In this document: piece after piece, positions 49,301 to 59,135 of the stretch
Layout of the letters: each line of letters begins with the position of its first letter
How positions within the stretch are numbered: the stretch's first letter is position 1
Source: Cytophagales bacterium Alg240-R148
GTDB taxonomy: Bacteria > Bacteroidota > Bacteroidia > Cytophagales > Cyclobacteriaceae
Assembly: GCA_900537185.1 (NCBI GenBank)
Contig: LS999826.1
Location: 668,480-732,479 of the forward strand
Length of the DNA: 64,000 nucleotides
Direction: 5' to 3'
The notes under the pieces: generated by a model
What the model was told of the DNA's origin: nothing
Databases searched by the model: none
The model's input: only the letters and a program-made list of their open reading frames with translations
Position numbers and translations under genes: made by a program

Positions 49301-52300
49301 ATGGTAAGAAAAATAATAGAAGCGTTTGTTAAATACCCTATTTTGGGCAATTTGATTATAGTCGTCACCTTAATTGCGGGAGGCGTTAGTCTTTATAATA
49401 TGAAGAAATCTTCCTTTCCTGAAACATCGGCTAGGAGTATTTCGATTCAGGTGGTGTACCCAGGGGCTTCTCCTGAAGAAATGGAGGAAGGGGTCACGCT
49501 TAAAGTAGAAGAAGCAGTGCATAACATAGTAGGTGTAGATGAAATCAATTCCACCTCATCAGAGAATGTTGCATCCATAAATGTCAGTACCCTTAAAAAC
49601 CAGGATATAGATGACATCTATACCGAAATTAAAAATGCCGTAGATAGAATTAGTTCTTTCCCTCTTGGAGCAGAAAGGCCTACCATAACCAAAAATAAAA
49701 ACAGAAGCACCGCCCAGTGGCTGGGTTTGTCTGGGGATGTGGATTTGTTCACCTTAAAAAAAATAGGAGAGGAGATTGAAGATGAACTTATCGCTTCGGG
49801 TGTGATAACCCAAGTGACCGTAATGGGCTTCCCGGAACTTGAAATTACAATAGAAGTAGGAGAAAATGATCTGGCTAGGTACAACCTTACCTTTGATGCG
49901 GTGGCAGGCATCGTGCGTGCCAACAACCGAGATATATCCGCAGGTGCTATTAAAGCAAGCAATGAAGAGTATTTAATTCGCTCCAGAGCCAAAGTTTCAG
50001 ATGCCGATAAAATTGGAGAAATTGTACTGCGTTCCAATGAAGATGGTAGCAAACTCTTTTTGCGAGATGTTGCTAAAATAGAGCAGAAATTTGCCGAAAA
50101 CCCTAATCGGTGGACCATGAATGGCAAAGAGGCCGTTTTCTTGCGAGTAGATAAACTTCCAGAGGAAGATTTAAAAGAGATTTCCTTATTTGTATCCGAT
50201 TATATTGAGGAGTTCAACGACCGGCAATCATCGGTACAATTACAGACCAATTTCGACTTTTATGATTTGCTGGGCCAGCGTTTGGCAATGCTTTATGAAA
50301 ATGGAACAGTGGGTTTGACATTGGTTTTGATTTCTTTGAGTTTATTTTTAAGCATGCGTTTGTCTTTTTGGGTAGCATTTGGAATCCCTTTGTCCTTTAT
50401 GGGGATGTTTATTATAGCTGGTATCCACGGCATGACCATCAATATGATTTCTTTGTTTGGAATGATACTGGTGGTGGGGATTTTAGTGGATGATGGAATT
50501 GTAATAGCTGAAAATATTTATACACATTTTGAAAAAGGTAAATCGCCACATCAAGCGGCCGTAGATGGGGCGATGGAAGTAATTCCAGCCGTAACAGTAT
50601 CTGTAACCACTACCATCATAGCGTTTGCTCCGTTGCTGTTGTTGGATGGGCCCATGGAGTTTTTGTACGATATGGCCTTTGTTATTATTGCCAGTTTGGG
50701 ATTTTCCTTGATCGAGGCATTTTTAGTGTTGCCAAGTCACCTAGGCAGTGCATATGTATTGAGGGCTAGAAAAAAAGTGGATGGAACAAAGTCAATCAGG
50801 GATTGGCTAGAGCAAGGAGTGAATTTTATGAGGCATAAAATTTATGGGAGAGCACTCACCTGGACCATGAAATACAAGTTTGTTTCCGTTGCTTTTTTGA
50901 TCGGGATGTTTTTTGTTGTCAGTGGGTTGATGCAAGGAGGGTTTATTAAATCTACCTTTTTTCCACCGATCGCATTTTCAGGATTTACCGTTGATGTGAG
51001 TTTCAAGGCGGGTACTCCCGAAGCCATTACCGATAAGTTTTTGCGAAAGACAGAAAGGGATATTTGGGATCTTAACGAAGAATTAAAAGCCCAATACAAC
51101 GATACAACGGATTTTATTACTACAACATTTGCTGGATTAGGTTCCACAAGTGGTAGTGGCGAAAATGGTGGGCACGTTGGTACGGTACAAGTGTTCCATA
51201 GAGAATTAGATGGGGATCCAATGAATGGATTTGAATTGATTGAAGAAGTCCGGAAAAAAATTGGAGAAGTACCAGAAGCTGAAAAATTGACCATTGGAAA
51301 CTTTAACAGATTTGGTAAACCAGTAGCTATTCGATTAATGGGCAAAGATACCGAAGCCTTGGATGGTGCAAAAGATTTCTTGAAAGCTGAGTTGGCTTTG
51401 TTACCGGAACTGAAAGAGGTGAAAGACGACATAGCAGTAGGAAAAAGAGAATTGAATATTGACATGACCAAACAAGCTTATTTTTTAGGTCTGTCAGATA
51501 GTGAAGTGACCAAACAAATAAGGCAAGGTTTTTTTGGAGAAGAAGTACAGCGGTTGCAAAAAGGAACCGATGAGGTGAAAGTATGGGTGCGCTACCCCAA
51601 ATCGGACCGGTTGAGTATTGGGCAATTGGAGGATATGAAAGTGAAGGTGAACAACAAAGAATACCCGATCAGTGAATTGATAAATTACGAAATTGTTCGG
51701 GGTGTTGCAGGAATCAAACACTACCAAACAGAAAGAACCATAACGGTAGACGCCGAAATGGTAGACCCGTTTGGTGAAGTACCCCCAGTGATGGAAGTAG
51801 TGAATACCGATATTGTTCCAAGAATGCAGGCCCAGTTTCCAGGAGTAAAAGTGGATATGGGCGGGCAATCCCAAGCAAGTGCCGAAACAGGTGCTGAAAT
51901 AGGTTTGTATTTTGGCGTTGCATTTTTCTTGATTTTTATAATAATAATTTTGGCTTTCAAGTCCTTTTACCAAGCGGTACTCATTATGATCATGATACCT
52001 TTGGGCTGGTTAGCGGCAGTTTTAGGGCATGGCATCCAGGGTGTACCAGTTTCTTTATTGAGCGCATGGGGTTTGATTGCGCTTTCTGGAGTGATCATCA
52101 ACGACGCGGTGGTATTTTTGGATAAATACAATCGCAACATTAAGGAAGGTATGTCGGTTTATGATGCGGCTTATGACGCAGGCCTGTCCAGATTTAGGGC
52201 CATTATATTAACCTCCATTACCACGGTTTTAGGGTTGTTCCCCTTGATTTTAGAAACAAGCTTTCAAGCCAAATTCTTAATACCGATGGCGGTTTCCATT

Positions 52301-52477
52301 GCCTATGGGGTAATGTTTGGTACGGCTATAATATTGTTGTTTTTTCCTGTTTGGATTTTAGTGTTCAACGACGTAAGAAGGTATGCTAAATATTTATGGG
52401 AAGGTAAAAAACCATCACCTGAAAGTGTAGAACGCGTGATTATTGATGAGAAAAAATCAAATTTGTTGAATTCATAA
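49301..52477 (+). CDS. RND-type efflux pump, AcrB/HAE-1-like inner-membrane transporter
   Basis: 1058 residues, 12 predicted membrane helices and two large periplasmic loops. Proton-relay Asp397-Asp398 in helix 4 (GILVDDGIVIAENI); N-terminal SFPETSARSISIQVVYPGASPEEMEEGVT is the usual first periplasmic signature. Drives proton-coupled export of hydrophobic compounds via the adaptor and the TolC-like partner encoded on either side. Substrate cannot be read. Confidence 0.95.
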   Translation: MVRKIIEAFVKYPILGNLIIVVTLIAGGVSLYNMKKSSFPETSARSISIQVVYPGASPEEMEEGVTLKVEEAVHNIVGVDEINSTSSENVASINVSTLKNQDIDDIYTEIKNAVDRISSFPLGAERPTITKNKNRSTAQWLGLSGDVDLFTLKKIGEEIEDELIASGVITQVTVMGFPELEITIEVGENDLARYNLTFDAVAGIVRANNRDISAGAIKASNEEYLIRSRAKVSDADKIGEIVLRSNEDGSKLFLRDVAKIEQKFAENPNRWTMNGKEAVFLRVDKLPEEDLKEISLFVSDYIEEFNDRQSSVQLQTNFDFYDLLGQRLAMLYENGTVGLTLVLISLSLFLSMRLSFWVAFGIPLSFMGMFIIAGIHGMTINMISLFGMILVVGILVDDGIVIAENIYTHFEKGKSPHQAAVDGAMEVIPAVTVSVTTTIIAFAPLLLLDGPMEFLYDMAFVIIASLGFSLIEAFLVLPSHLGSAYVLRARKKVDGTKSIRDWLEQGVNFMRHKIYGRALTWTMKYKFVSVAFLIGMFFVVSGLMQGGFIKSTFFPPIAFSGFTVDVSFKAGTPEAITDKFLRKTERDIWDLNEELKAQYNDTTDFITTTFAGLGSTSGSGENGGHVGTVQVFHRELDGDPMNGFELIEEVRKKIGEVPEAEKLTIGNFNRFGKPVAIRLMGKDTEALDGAKDFLKAELALLPELKEVKDDIAVGKRELNIDMTKQAYFLGLSDSEVTKQIRQGFFGEEVQRLQKGTDEVKVWVRYPKSDRLSIGQLEDMKVKVNNKEYPISELINYEIVRGVAGIKHYQTERTITVDAEMVDPFGEVPPVMEVVNTDIVPRMQAQFPGVKVDMGGQSQASAETGAEIGLYFGVAFFLIFIIIILAFKSFYQAVLIMIMIPLGWLAAVLGHGIQGVPVSLLSAWGLIALSGVIINDAVVFLDKYNRNIKEGMSVYDAAYDAGLSRFRAIILTSITTVLGLFPLILETSFQAKFLIPMAVSIAYGVMFGTAIILLFFPVWILVFNDVRRYAKYLWEGKKPSPESVERVIIDEKKSNLLNS

Positions 52478-52486
52478 TTGGACATC

Positions 52487-53842
52487 ATGAAAAAGCTATT
52501 GTATTTAATAATTTTGATGCCAATGGGGATTTTGGCACAAGAACAGATTTCTTTAGAACAAGCCATTGCTACTGGGTTGGCCAGAAATTTTGATATTCGA
52601 ATTGAAAAGAAAAATATTGAGGTAAGTCAAAATAACAATGCCTGGGGAGAAGCGGGCAGGTGGCCAACCATAGATTTTAACTTTAGGCAGAACAACCTGC
52701 TCAATAATAATATTGAAGCCAGTTCTCCATTTGCACCGCAAGGAACCACCCTCAATAGTAATTTCACTCCAGAATTGGCATTGAATTGGACCTTGTTCAA
52801 TGGGTTTAAAGTGAATATGAATAAATCGAGGTTGGAAGAACTTCAGGCACAAACAGAAGGCAACGCAGATATCGTGATTTCCAATACCATACAGGCCATT
52901 ATTTTGGGGTATTACAAGGTGGTGTTGGAGAATAGAAGACTGGAAGAGTTGGGCAAGCAGTTGAAATTGTCGTCAGATAAATATGCTTACATCAAAGTGA
53001 AAACGGAAATTGGCAGTGCAGTTACTACGGATTTACTTTTGGAAGAGAGCAATTACTTAACTGATTCTACCAATTTAATCAACCAAGAACTTGTTTTTAG
53101 AAGGGCGCTCAGAGATTTTAATGTTTTGATGGCCGAATCCAACCCGGATAAAAATTATGTATTTGAGGACCCATTAGAATTTGAATTCGTACCGTATAAA
53201 CTTGGGGATTTAACAGATAAAATGTTGAACAAAAATGTAGATTTAAAAAAGCAATACATAACACAGTCCATTCTGAATTATGACAAACGCATGCGCCGGG
53301 CAGACCAATACCCTAGCTTGAATTTTGCGGCGGGAGCCAATACAACCAGTGGTAGGGTAGATTATAGCAAGGCAGAGTTTTTTAACCAAGGAGATGGTAC
53401 TTTTAGCCCTGGGCCTTCTGATCCTTTGAAATCCCTTTCGGCCAATTATTTTGCCAATTTCACAATATCTTTCACTTTGTTCAATGGTAAAAAAATTAAC
53501 AGAGCCATTCAAAACGCCGTAATTCAAGAGGACATTGGCAATGTGCGCATTGAAAAAATGGAGACTTCCTTGACACGTGATTTGTACCAAGCCTATGACG
53601 AATATTTGATTAAACACCAATTGTTAGGGATCAACAAAAGAAAACACGAATCTACTAAAACCAATTTAGAGCTCAGCACTGAAAAGTACCGGAATGGAAC
53701 CATCAATTCTTTTGATTTTCGAACGGTTCAAAACAATCAGTTGTTGGCGGCGATTGCTCATTTGCAAAGCATGTACAACCTTATGGACGCCCATGTGCAA
53801 TTGATGCGGCTCACTGGTGGGATTATTGAATCCTATAAATAG
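52487..53842 (+). CDS. TolC-family outer-membrane channel of the RND operon
   Basis: 451 residues from ATG 52487 (MKKLLYLIILMPMGILAQ signal peptide); an in-frame TTG at 52478 is immediately after the RND stop and adds three residues. Helical repeats around about 25-230 and 250-450 with the typical LEQAIATGLARNFDIRIEKK start. Third gene of the tripartite operon, 9 bp after the pump. Confidence 0.93.
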   Translation: MKKLLYLIILMPMGILAQEQISLEQAIATGLARNFDIRIEKKNIEVSQNNNAWGEAGRWPTIDFNFRQNNLLNNNIEASSPFAPQGTTLNSNFTPELALNWTLFNGFKVNMNKSRLEELQAQTEGNADIVISNTIQAIILGYYKVVLENRRLEELGKQLKLSSDKYAYIKVKTEIGSAVTTDLLLEESNYLTDSTNLINQELVFRRALRDFNVLMAESNPDKNYVFEDPLEFEFVPYKLGDLTDKMLNKNVDLKKQYITQSILNYDKRMRRADQYPSLNFAAGANTTSGRVDYSKAEFFNQGDGTFSPGPSDPLKSLSANYFANFTISFTLFNGKKINRAIQNAVIQEDIGNVRIEKMETSLTRDLYQAYDEYLIKHQLLGINKRKHESTKTNLELSTEKYRNGTINSFDFRTVQNNQLLAAIAHLQSMYNLMDAHVQLMRLTGGIIESYK

Positions 53843-53950
53843 GACGGTTTTAGAAGGCTAGCCTGGAATCTCATCTGCTACCACTTGTTGCTCGGATATT
53901 TTTTGATATATTTAGATATTCAAGGGTAAAAAAACCACTAAATAAAAGCA

Positions 53951-54388
53951 ATGAGATTGGGCATAATAGTATTGGTTGTTTCACTATTGAGTTGTGAAAC
54001 AGATGTAAGGGAGCTGTCGGCATTTGAAACGGACTACGAATTTTCCCATTTTGCTATGAAAGAAGGCTTCGACCAAGCTTTTATTAAATATGCGGCAGAT
54101 TCGGCCGTATTATTAAGAGGTTGCAGTGCCCCAATTGTAGGCAAAGAATTGATACGAGGGTTTTATAAGGGATACCAGGAAAACATGAAGTTGACATGGG
54201 AACCCATAAAAAGCGAAGAGTCCGGAATGCTTGCCTATACTTATGGAAAGTTTTTATACAGCGTGCGGGTTACTGCAGACTCTGTTGTTAAAAAGTCGGG
54301 ACACTACATTACTATTTGGAAAAAACAAAGCGATGGCTCCTGGCGTTATATTTTAGACGGAGGTACGGAATCCTGTACAGTCCATTGA
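53951..54388 (+). CDS. Small lipoprotein, DUF4440/SnoaL-like fold
   Basis: 145 residues with lipobox LLSC (Cys15). The pattern FAMKEGFDQAFIKYAADSAV, then GKELIRGFYKGYQE and SGHYITIWKKQSDGSWRYIL, follows DUF4440/SnoaL-like cone proteins. Ligand unknown. A TTG-N19-TATATTTA promoter-like element lies at 53885-53914. The peptidase-propeller gene starts 76 bp downstream. Confidence 0.75.
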   Translation: MRLGIIVLVVSLLSCETDVRELSAFETDYEFSHFAMKEGFDQAFIKYAADSAVLLRGCSAPIVGKELIRGFYKGYQENMKLTWEPIKSEESGMLAYTYGKFLYSVRVTADSVVKKSGHYITIWKKQSDGSWRYILDGGTESCTVH

Positions 54389-54464
54389 TTTTTATAAATT
54401 TAACTTCTTTAATTATCAGGATTGGGTATATTCGTTGTTGGCAATAATATCATAACCTCCATCC

Positions 54465-57365
54465 ATGAAAAGAATTACTTTTTTACTATTAATTTCTATT
54501 TCCTTTGCGGCATCAGCACAAAACTCTGTGTTGTTGGATAATACTGGTGCCTTTACCAAGTGGAAACAAATAAAAACGGAACATTTTAAGATTATTTACC
54601 AGCCTGAAATCCGGGCTAAGGCCATGAATTTGGCGGCTAAAATGGAGAAGAATTATGACGCTGTAACCAGTTCTTTGGATGCAAAACCTAAGCGTACTAC
54701 GGTTATCTTACAGAATGAATATGCCATCAGCAATGGCTTTGCCGCTCTAAGCCCCAAAAGGACAGAGCTGTTTACAACAACAACACAAGACTATAATTTT
54801 TTAGGAAATAACGAGTGGTTGGACTTATTATCTGTGCATGAGTTCAGGCACTTGGTACAATATGAAAGCAGTAAAAAAGGCTTAACTAAATTGGCTTTTT
54901 TTGTTTTTGGGCAAAATGGCCAGGCGGGTTCGTCCAATATAGCCGCCCCCAATTGGTATTGGGAAGGAGATGCGACCATGATGGAAACTGCCTTAACCAA
55001 AAGTGGAAGGGGAAGAAATCCTGCATTTGACATGGCATTTAGGGCCAATCTATTGGAAGGGAAACGTTTCAACTACCACAAACAAAGCCTCAACTCCTTC
55101 AAAGACTTTGTGCCCAACCACTATGTCCTGGGATACCATTTTACTACCCATTTAAGAAGAAAATCAAAGGACCCCAAGATATGGGGGGCCGTAACTTCCG
55201 ATGCATTCAAAAAATCCATTCTTCCATTTACTTTTTCTAATGCCCTCAAAAAGAACACGGACCAATATGTTGTGGACAACTACGAAGAGATGATGGATGA
55301 ACTCCATACGATGTGGAGTGATAAAATTAAAAACGTGGAGTTGTCGGAAAAGACCAAGCTTTACGAACACCCCGAGGATTATGTTAACTACGCCAACCCA
55401 CACCCATATAAGGGAGGTTTTGTGGCGTTAAAGTCAGGTCTATCGTACATTGATCAGTTTGTTTATGTAAACGAGTCAGGGGCAGAGAAAAAATTATATG
55501 TACCTGGGTTAATGAATAAATCTGGCAATTTTTCTCTTGCCAACGATGTGGTGGTGTGGGCCGAGTTCAATGCCCATGAAAGGTGGGAAAAACGCAAATA
55601 TTCTGTGATTAAAAGTTATAATATTGCAACAGGACAGTTTAAAAAAATTACAGAAAGAGAAAATTATTCAGCACCAGCACTCAACCCAAATGGTCAATTT
55701 ATTGTAGCGGTTAAAAATTTGCCAAATGGCAATATGACCTTGGTCGTTTTGGATGCTTTTAATGGACAGGAAATAGAAGTTTTACCCAACCATAACAACA
55801 ATACCTACCTAACCCCGGTTTTTAACCAAAATGGTGGGGCCATTGTAGCCATCAAATTAAAAGATGGTAAAAAGTCTGTTGTTAGGTTTGAAAAAGACTT
55901 AACAGAGGAGACAGAACTATTTGAAGTAGGAGAAGAGAATATTGGCCAGCCAAGGCTATTTGGGAATGTGTTGTATTACAATTCCAACTTTTCAGGAATA
56001 GACAATATTTATGCTTTTGATTTAATAAGCAAGGAACATGCGCAGGTTACCGAAAGCAAGTACGGTGCTTTTAATGCAGAGTTGGATTTGGAAAATGGGT
56101 TGGTTTATTATAACGACTACCAAGTGAATGGTTTGGAGTCGGTTTATACGACAGTCGATCGCAGCAAATGGAAAAAGAAGTCAGAAATAGAAGACAGGGG
56201 CATTCATTACATCGACCCAGTGGCTGCACAAGAAAGTCAAAAAGCATGGCTGGAGTCTGATACTACTAATTTATACAAAGAAAAAAAATATTCTTTGGCT
56301 TCCAGGTTGTTGAATGTACACAGTTGGGGGCCTTTTACTAATACCAACTTTAACGAAGTACAATTGGGCATTTTCTCTCAAGATGTAATGAGCCAATTGT
56401 GGTTATACGGTGGGTATACACTAAACATTGATGGAACAGGAAAGTGGGAAGCCAAAGCAAGCTACCAAGGGTTGTATCCCGTTTTGGATTTTAGGTATTC
56501 CTCCGGTAGTAGGAAGGAAACATATGAACTTTTGGAGGGGACTGAAGAGGCGGCTTGGGATGAAACCGAGTTAGAACTGGGAGTAAGAGTGCCATTTAAT
56601 TTTACAAGTTCCAAGTATTTTACACGGTTGAGTCTAGGCAGTAGTTGGCGGACGACAGAAGTGTCCAACTACAACATTGCCTACAGGCCCATTGATGGTC
56701 TTACTAATGGTAATTTTGTAACCAATGAATTTGAACTTTTATTCAGCAATTTATTAAAAAGAAGCAAGAGAGATATTAATAGTCGCTTCGGGCAAGTGCT
56801 GTACACCTCTGTTCAGAATAGCCCAACAAAAGGGTATACTGCAGGGCAGTTTTCTATTTATGGTACTTTGTATTTTCCTGGAGTTGCCAAAAACCATTCT
56901 TTTAATGCACGCTTGGCTTTTCAGCACAAGAAAACTAAATACGACACTTTACATGTAGGAGATAATTCCTTCATACCAATAATCGAGGAATCTACCTATT
57001 GGTATGCCAATAAAATACCGGTTCCAAGAGGGTATAAAAATATGAGGACATTCGAAAATTTCACTACCCTGCAGCTGAATTATGCATTGCCCATTTGGAA
57101 TGCAGATGTTACCATTGGACCTGTTTTGCAAATTCAGCGCCTTCGATTTAATGCTTTTTATGATTATGGCGTGGGAGAGAATATATTTGGTTTACCTCAA
57201 ATATATAAACGCAGAACTACGTTCTCGTCTGTTGGTGGAGAGCTCATGTTTGATTTTAATGCGATGCGTTTTTGGCCTGTTTTATCTATGGGCGTAAGAA
57301 CTTCCTATCTTATGGAAACCAACAGTGTCGTTGCTGAGTTCATGCTCGGGGCATTTCCATTCTAA
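54465..57365 (+). CDS. Surface protein: HExxH peptidase-like domain, TolB/WD40-like propeller and probable outer-membrane barrel
   Basis: 966 residues with a signal peptide (MKRITFLLLISISFAASAQ). Residues about 30-300: a gluzincin-like domain with HEFRH (His125, Glu126, His129) and downstream WYWEGDATMME (Glu167), the pattern of peptidase-MA-like zinc proteases. About 300-590: beta-propeller repeats (NYSAPALNPNGQFIVAVKNL, TYLTPVFNQNGGAIVAIKL). About 610-966: amphipathic beta-strands and a C-terminal Phe (MLGAFPF), which suggest an Omp85/surface-antigen-like barrel. The whole would place a protease-like head in the periplasm or at the surface. Activity is untested; the barrel call is inference from strand pattern. 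Confidence 0.8.
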   Translation: MKRITFLLLISISFAASAQNSVLLDNTGAFTKWKQIKTEHFKIIYQPEIRAKAMNLAAKMEKNYDAVTSSLDAKPKRTTVILQNEYAISNGFAALSPKRTELFTTTTQDYNFLGNNEWLDLLSVHEFRHLVQYESSKKGLTKLAFFVFGQNGQAGSSNIAAPNWYWEGDATMMETALTKSGRGRNPAFDMAFRANLLEGKRFNYHKQSLNSFKDFVPNHYVLGYHFTTHLRRKSKDPKIWGAVTSDAFKKSILPFTFSNALKKNTDQYVVDNYEEMMDELHTMWSDKIKNVELSEKTKLYEHPEDYVNYANPHPYKGGFVALKSGLSYIDQFVYVNESGAEKKLYVPGLMNKSGNFSLANDVVVWAEFNAHERWEKRKYSVIKSYNIATGQFKKITERENYSAPALNPNGQFIVAVKNLPNGNMTLVVLDAFNGQEIEVLPNHNNNTYLTPVFNQNGGAIVAIKLKDGKKSVVRFEKDLTEETELFEVGEENIGQPRLFGNVLYYNSNFSGIDNIYAFDLISKEHAQVTESKYGAFNAELDLENGLVYYNDYQVNGLESVYTTVDRSKWKKKSEIEDRGIHYIDPVAAQESQKAWLESDTTNLYKEKKYSLASRLLNVHSWGPFTNTNFNEVQLGIFSQDVMSQLWLYGGYTLNIDGTGKWEAKASYQGLYPVLDFRYSSGSRKETYELLEGTEEAAWDETELELGVRVPFNFTSSKYFTRLSLGSSWRTTEVSNYNIAYRPIDGLTNGNFVTNEFELLFSNLLKRSKRDINSRFGQVLYTSVQNSPTKGYTAGQFSIYGTLYFPGVAKNHSFNARLAFQHKKTKYDTLHVGDNSFIPIIEESTYWYANKIPVPRGYKNMRTFENFTTLQLNYALPIWNADVTIGPVLQIQRLRFNAFYDYGVGENIFGLPQIYKRRTTFSSVGGELMFDFNAMRFWPVLSMGVRTSYLMETNSVVAEFMLGAFPF

Positions 57366-57445
57366 AATTCCTTCAATTTAGTTGTAAAAAGCTTTTTTTG
57401 ACCCTATTTTTGACCCTCGTTCGTTTAGAGGTAATAAATACAATT

Positions 57446-59059
57446 ATGGCAGAAATAATAAGAATGCCCAAGATGAGTGATACAATGACCGAAGGGGTGA
57501 TTGCATCATGGTTAAAAAAGGTTGGAGACGTTGTGAAGGCGGGAGATATACTAGCAGAGGTAGAAACTGATAAGGCTACTATGGAGTTGGAGTCTTACGA
57601 AGATGGTACCATCCTTTATATTGGAGTTCAAGAAAAAGAAGCAGTCCCTATCGATGGTGTTATCGCCATCCTAGGAGAAAAAGGTGAAAATATTGAAGGT
57701 TTATTGAGTGAGGCAAATAGTGCTTCAACTACTGCCGAACCAGCTGCTGCCGAACCAGAGGCGGTTGCCGCCGCACCAGCAGCACAGTCCATTGATACTT
57801 CTGGTATCAACGCATCGGTGATCACCATGCCGAAAATGAGTGATACCATGACGGAGGGAACCATTTCCCAATGGTTGAAAAAAGTTGGGGATGTTGTTAA
57901 ATCTGGGGATATACTAGCAGAAGTTGAAACCGATAAAGCTACAATGGAGCTGGAATCGTACGAGGATGGCACAATATTGCATATCGGTCCTAAAGATGGC
58001 GAAGCAGTTGCCATTGATGGCGTTATAGCTATTATTGGAGAGAAAGGTGCTGATTTTGAAACCTTACTTAAGGCAGAAGCAGCAAAAGCTGCGGCCCCTG
58101 TAGTGGCAGAAGTAGCTGCGGTTCCAGCTGCCGATAAAACACCAGCACCAGCTGTTGCGAAAGCCAGTTCTACACCAGCCACTGCGCCAGTGAGCAAACC
58201 TTCTAATGGAAGGGTGTTTGTGTCTCCTTTGGCAAAAAAATTAGCAGAAGATAAAGGGTATGATATTGGATTAATTCAAGGCTCTGGAGAAAATGGAAGA
58301 GTTATAAAGAGAGATATTGAAGCATATGTGCCTCAGGCTGCTCCTGTAGCTGTAGCGGGTGCTGCAAGTGTAGGCCAGGAAAGTTATGAAGACGTATCTT
58401 TATCTCAAATGAGGAAGGTAATTGCAAAACGTTTGTCGGAATCCAAGTTTACGGCGCCTCACTTTTACCTTACCATGGAAATTAACATGGACAAAGCCAT
58501 TGAAGCTAGAAAAAGCTTGAATGAAATATCTCCTGTTAAAATTAGTTTCAATGACATGGTGATCAAGGCCGTTGCAGCATCGATAAGGAAAAATCCAGAT
58601 GTAAATGTGTCTTGGTTGGGCGATGTAATGCGAAAAAATCACCACATTCATATTGGGGTTGCGGTAGCAGTTCCAGATGGTTTGTTGGTTCCCGTGGTAC
58701 GTTTTGCGGATAACAAATCACTTTCTACTATTGCAGGCGAAGTAAAAGATTTAGCCAAGCGCGCAATGAACAAAGAATTGCAACCCCAAGATTGGGAGGG
58801 CAACACTTTTACCATATCCAATTTAGGGATGTTTGGCATTGAAGAGTTCACCGCAATTGTAAACCCACCAGATGCCTGTATATTGGCCATAGGTGGTATC
58901 AAAGAAACTGCTGTTGTAAGAAACGGACAATTGGTGCCAGGCAATGTGATGAAGGTGACCCTATCCTGTGATCATAGAGCGGTAGATGGTGCCGTAGGTG
59001 CTGCCTTTCTGAAAACGCTAAAAGGTCTTTTGGAAGATCCAGTTAGAATTTTAGTCTAA
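57446..59059 (+). CDS. Pyruvate dehydrogenase E2, dihydrolipoamide acetyltransferase
   Basis: Transfers the acetyl group from lipoyl-lysine to CoA. ATG 57446 (MAEIIRMPKMSDTMTEG) was chosen over TTG 57398. 537 residues: two lipoyl domains (about 3-80 and 127-203, each with ETDKATMELESYEDGTIL, lipoylated Lys), alanine/proline-rich linkers, an E3-binding domain (about 252-290, FVSPLAKKLAEDKGYDIGLI) and the catalytic domain with active-site DHRAVDG (His about 509). E1 and E3 genes are not in the window. A branched-chain or 2-oxoglutarate E2 is less likely given two lipoyl domains. Confidence 0.93.
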   Translation: MAEIIRMPKMSDTMTEGVIASWLKKVGDVVKAGDILAEVETDKATMELESYEDGTILYIGVQEKEAVPIDGVIAILGEKGENIEGLLSEANSASTTAEPAAAEPEAVAAAPAAQSIDTSGINASVITMPKMSDTMTEGTISQWLKKVGDVVKSGDILAEVETDKATMELESYEDGTILHIGPKDGEAVAIDGVIAIIGEKGADFETLLKAEAAKAAAPVVAEVAAVPAADKTPAPAVAKASSTPATAPVSKPSNGRVFVSPLAKKLAEDKGYDIGLIQGSGENGRVIKRDIEAYVPQAAPVAVAGAASVGQESYEDVSLSQMRKVIAKRLSESKFTAPHFYLTMEINMDKAIEARKSLNEISPVKISFNDMVIKAVAASIRKNPDVNVSWLGDVMRKNHHIHIGVAVAVPDGLLVPVVRFADNKSLSTIAGEVKDLAKRAMNKELQPQDWEGNTFTISNLGMFGIEEFTAIVNPPDACILAIGGIKETAVVRNGQLVPGNVMKVTLSCDHRAVDGAVGAAFLKTLKGLLEDPVRILV

Positions 59060-59073
59060 AAATAAAAAAATCA

Positions 59074-59115
59074 AAAAAAGCCCAAGGAGTGACACACTAT
59101 TCTTTGGGCTTTTTT
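59074..59115 (+). terminator. Terminator after the E2 gene
   Basis: AAAAAAGCCCAA pairs with TTGGGCTTTTTT (59074-59085 and 59104-59115) around an 18-nt loop; the T-run completes an intrinsic terminator. Confidence 0.82.
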
Positions 59116-59135
59116 GTTAGCATAAAAAGAATTAT

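Noticed and set aside
50842..51471. 209-residue minus-strand frame inside the RND pump
   Set aside because: Shadow of the efflux gene; no signal, start context or homologous motifs.
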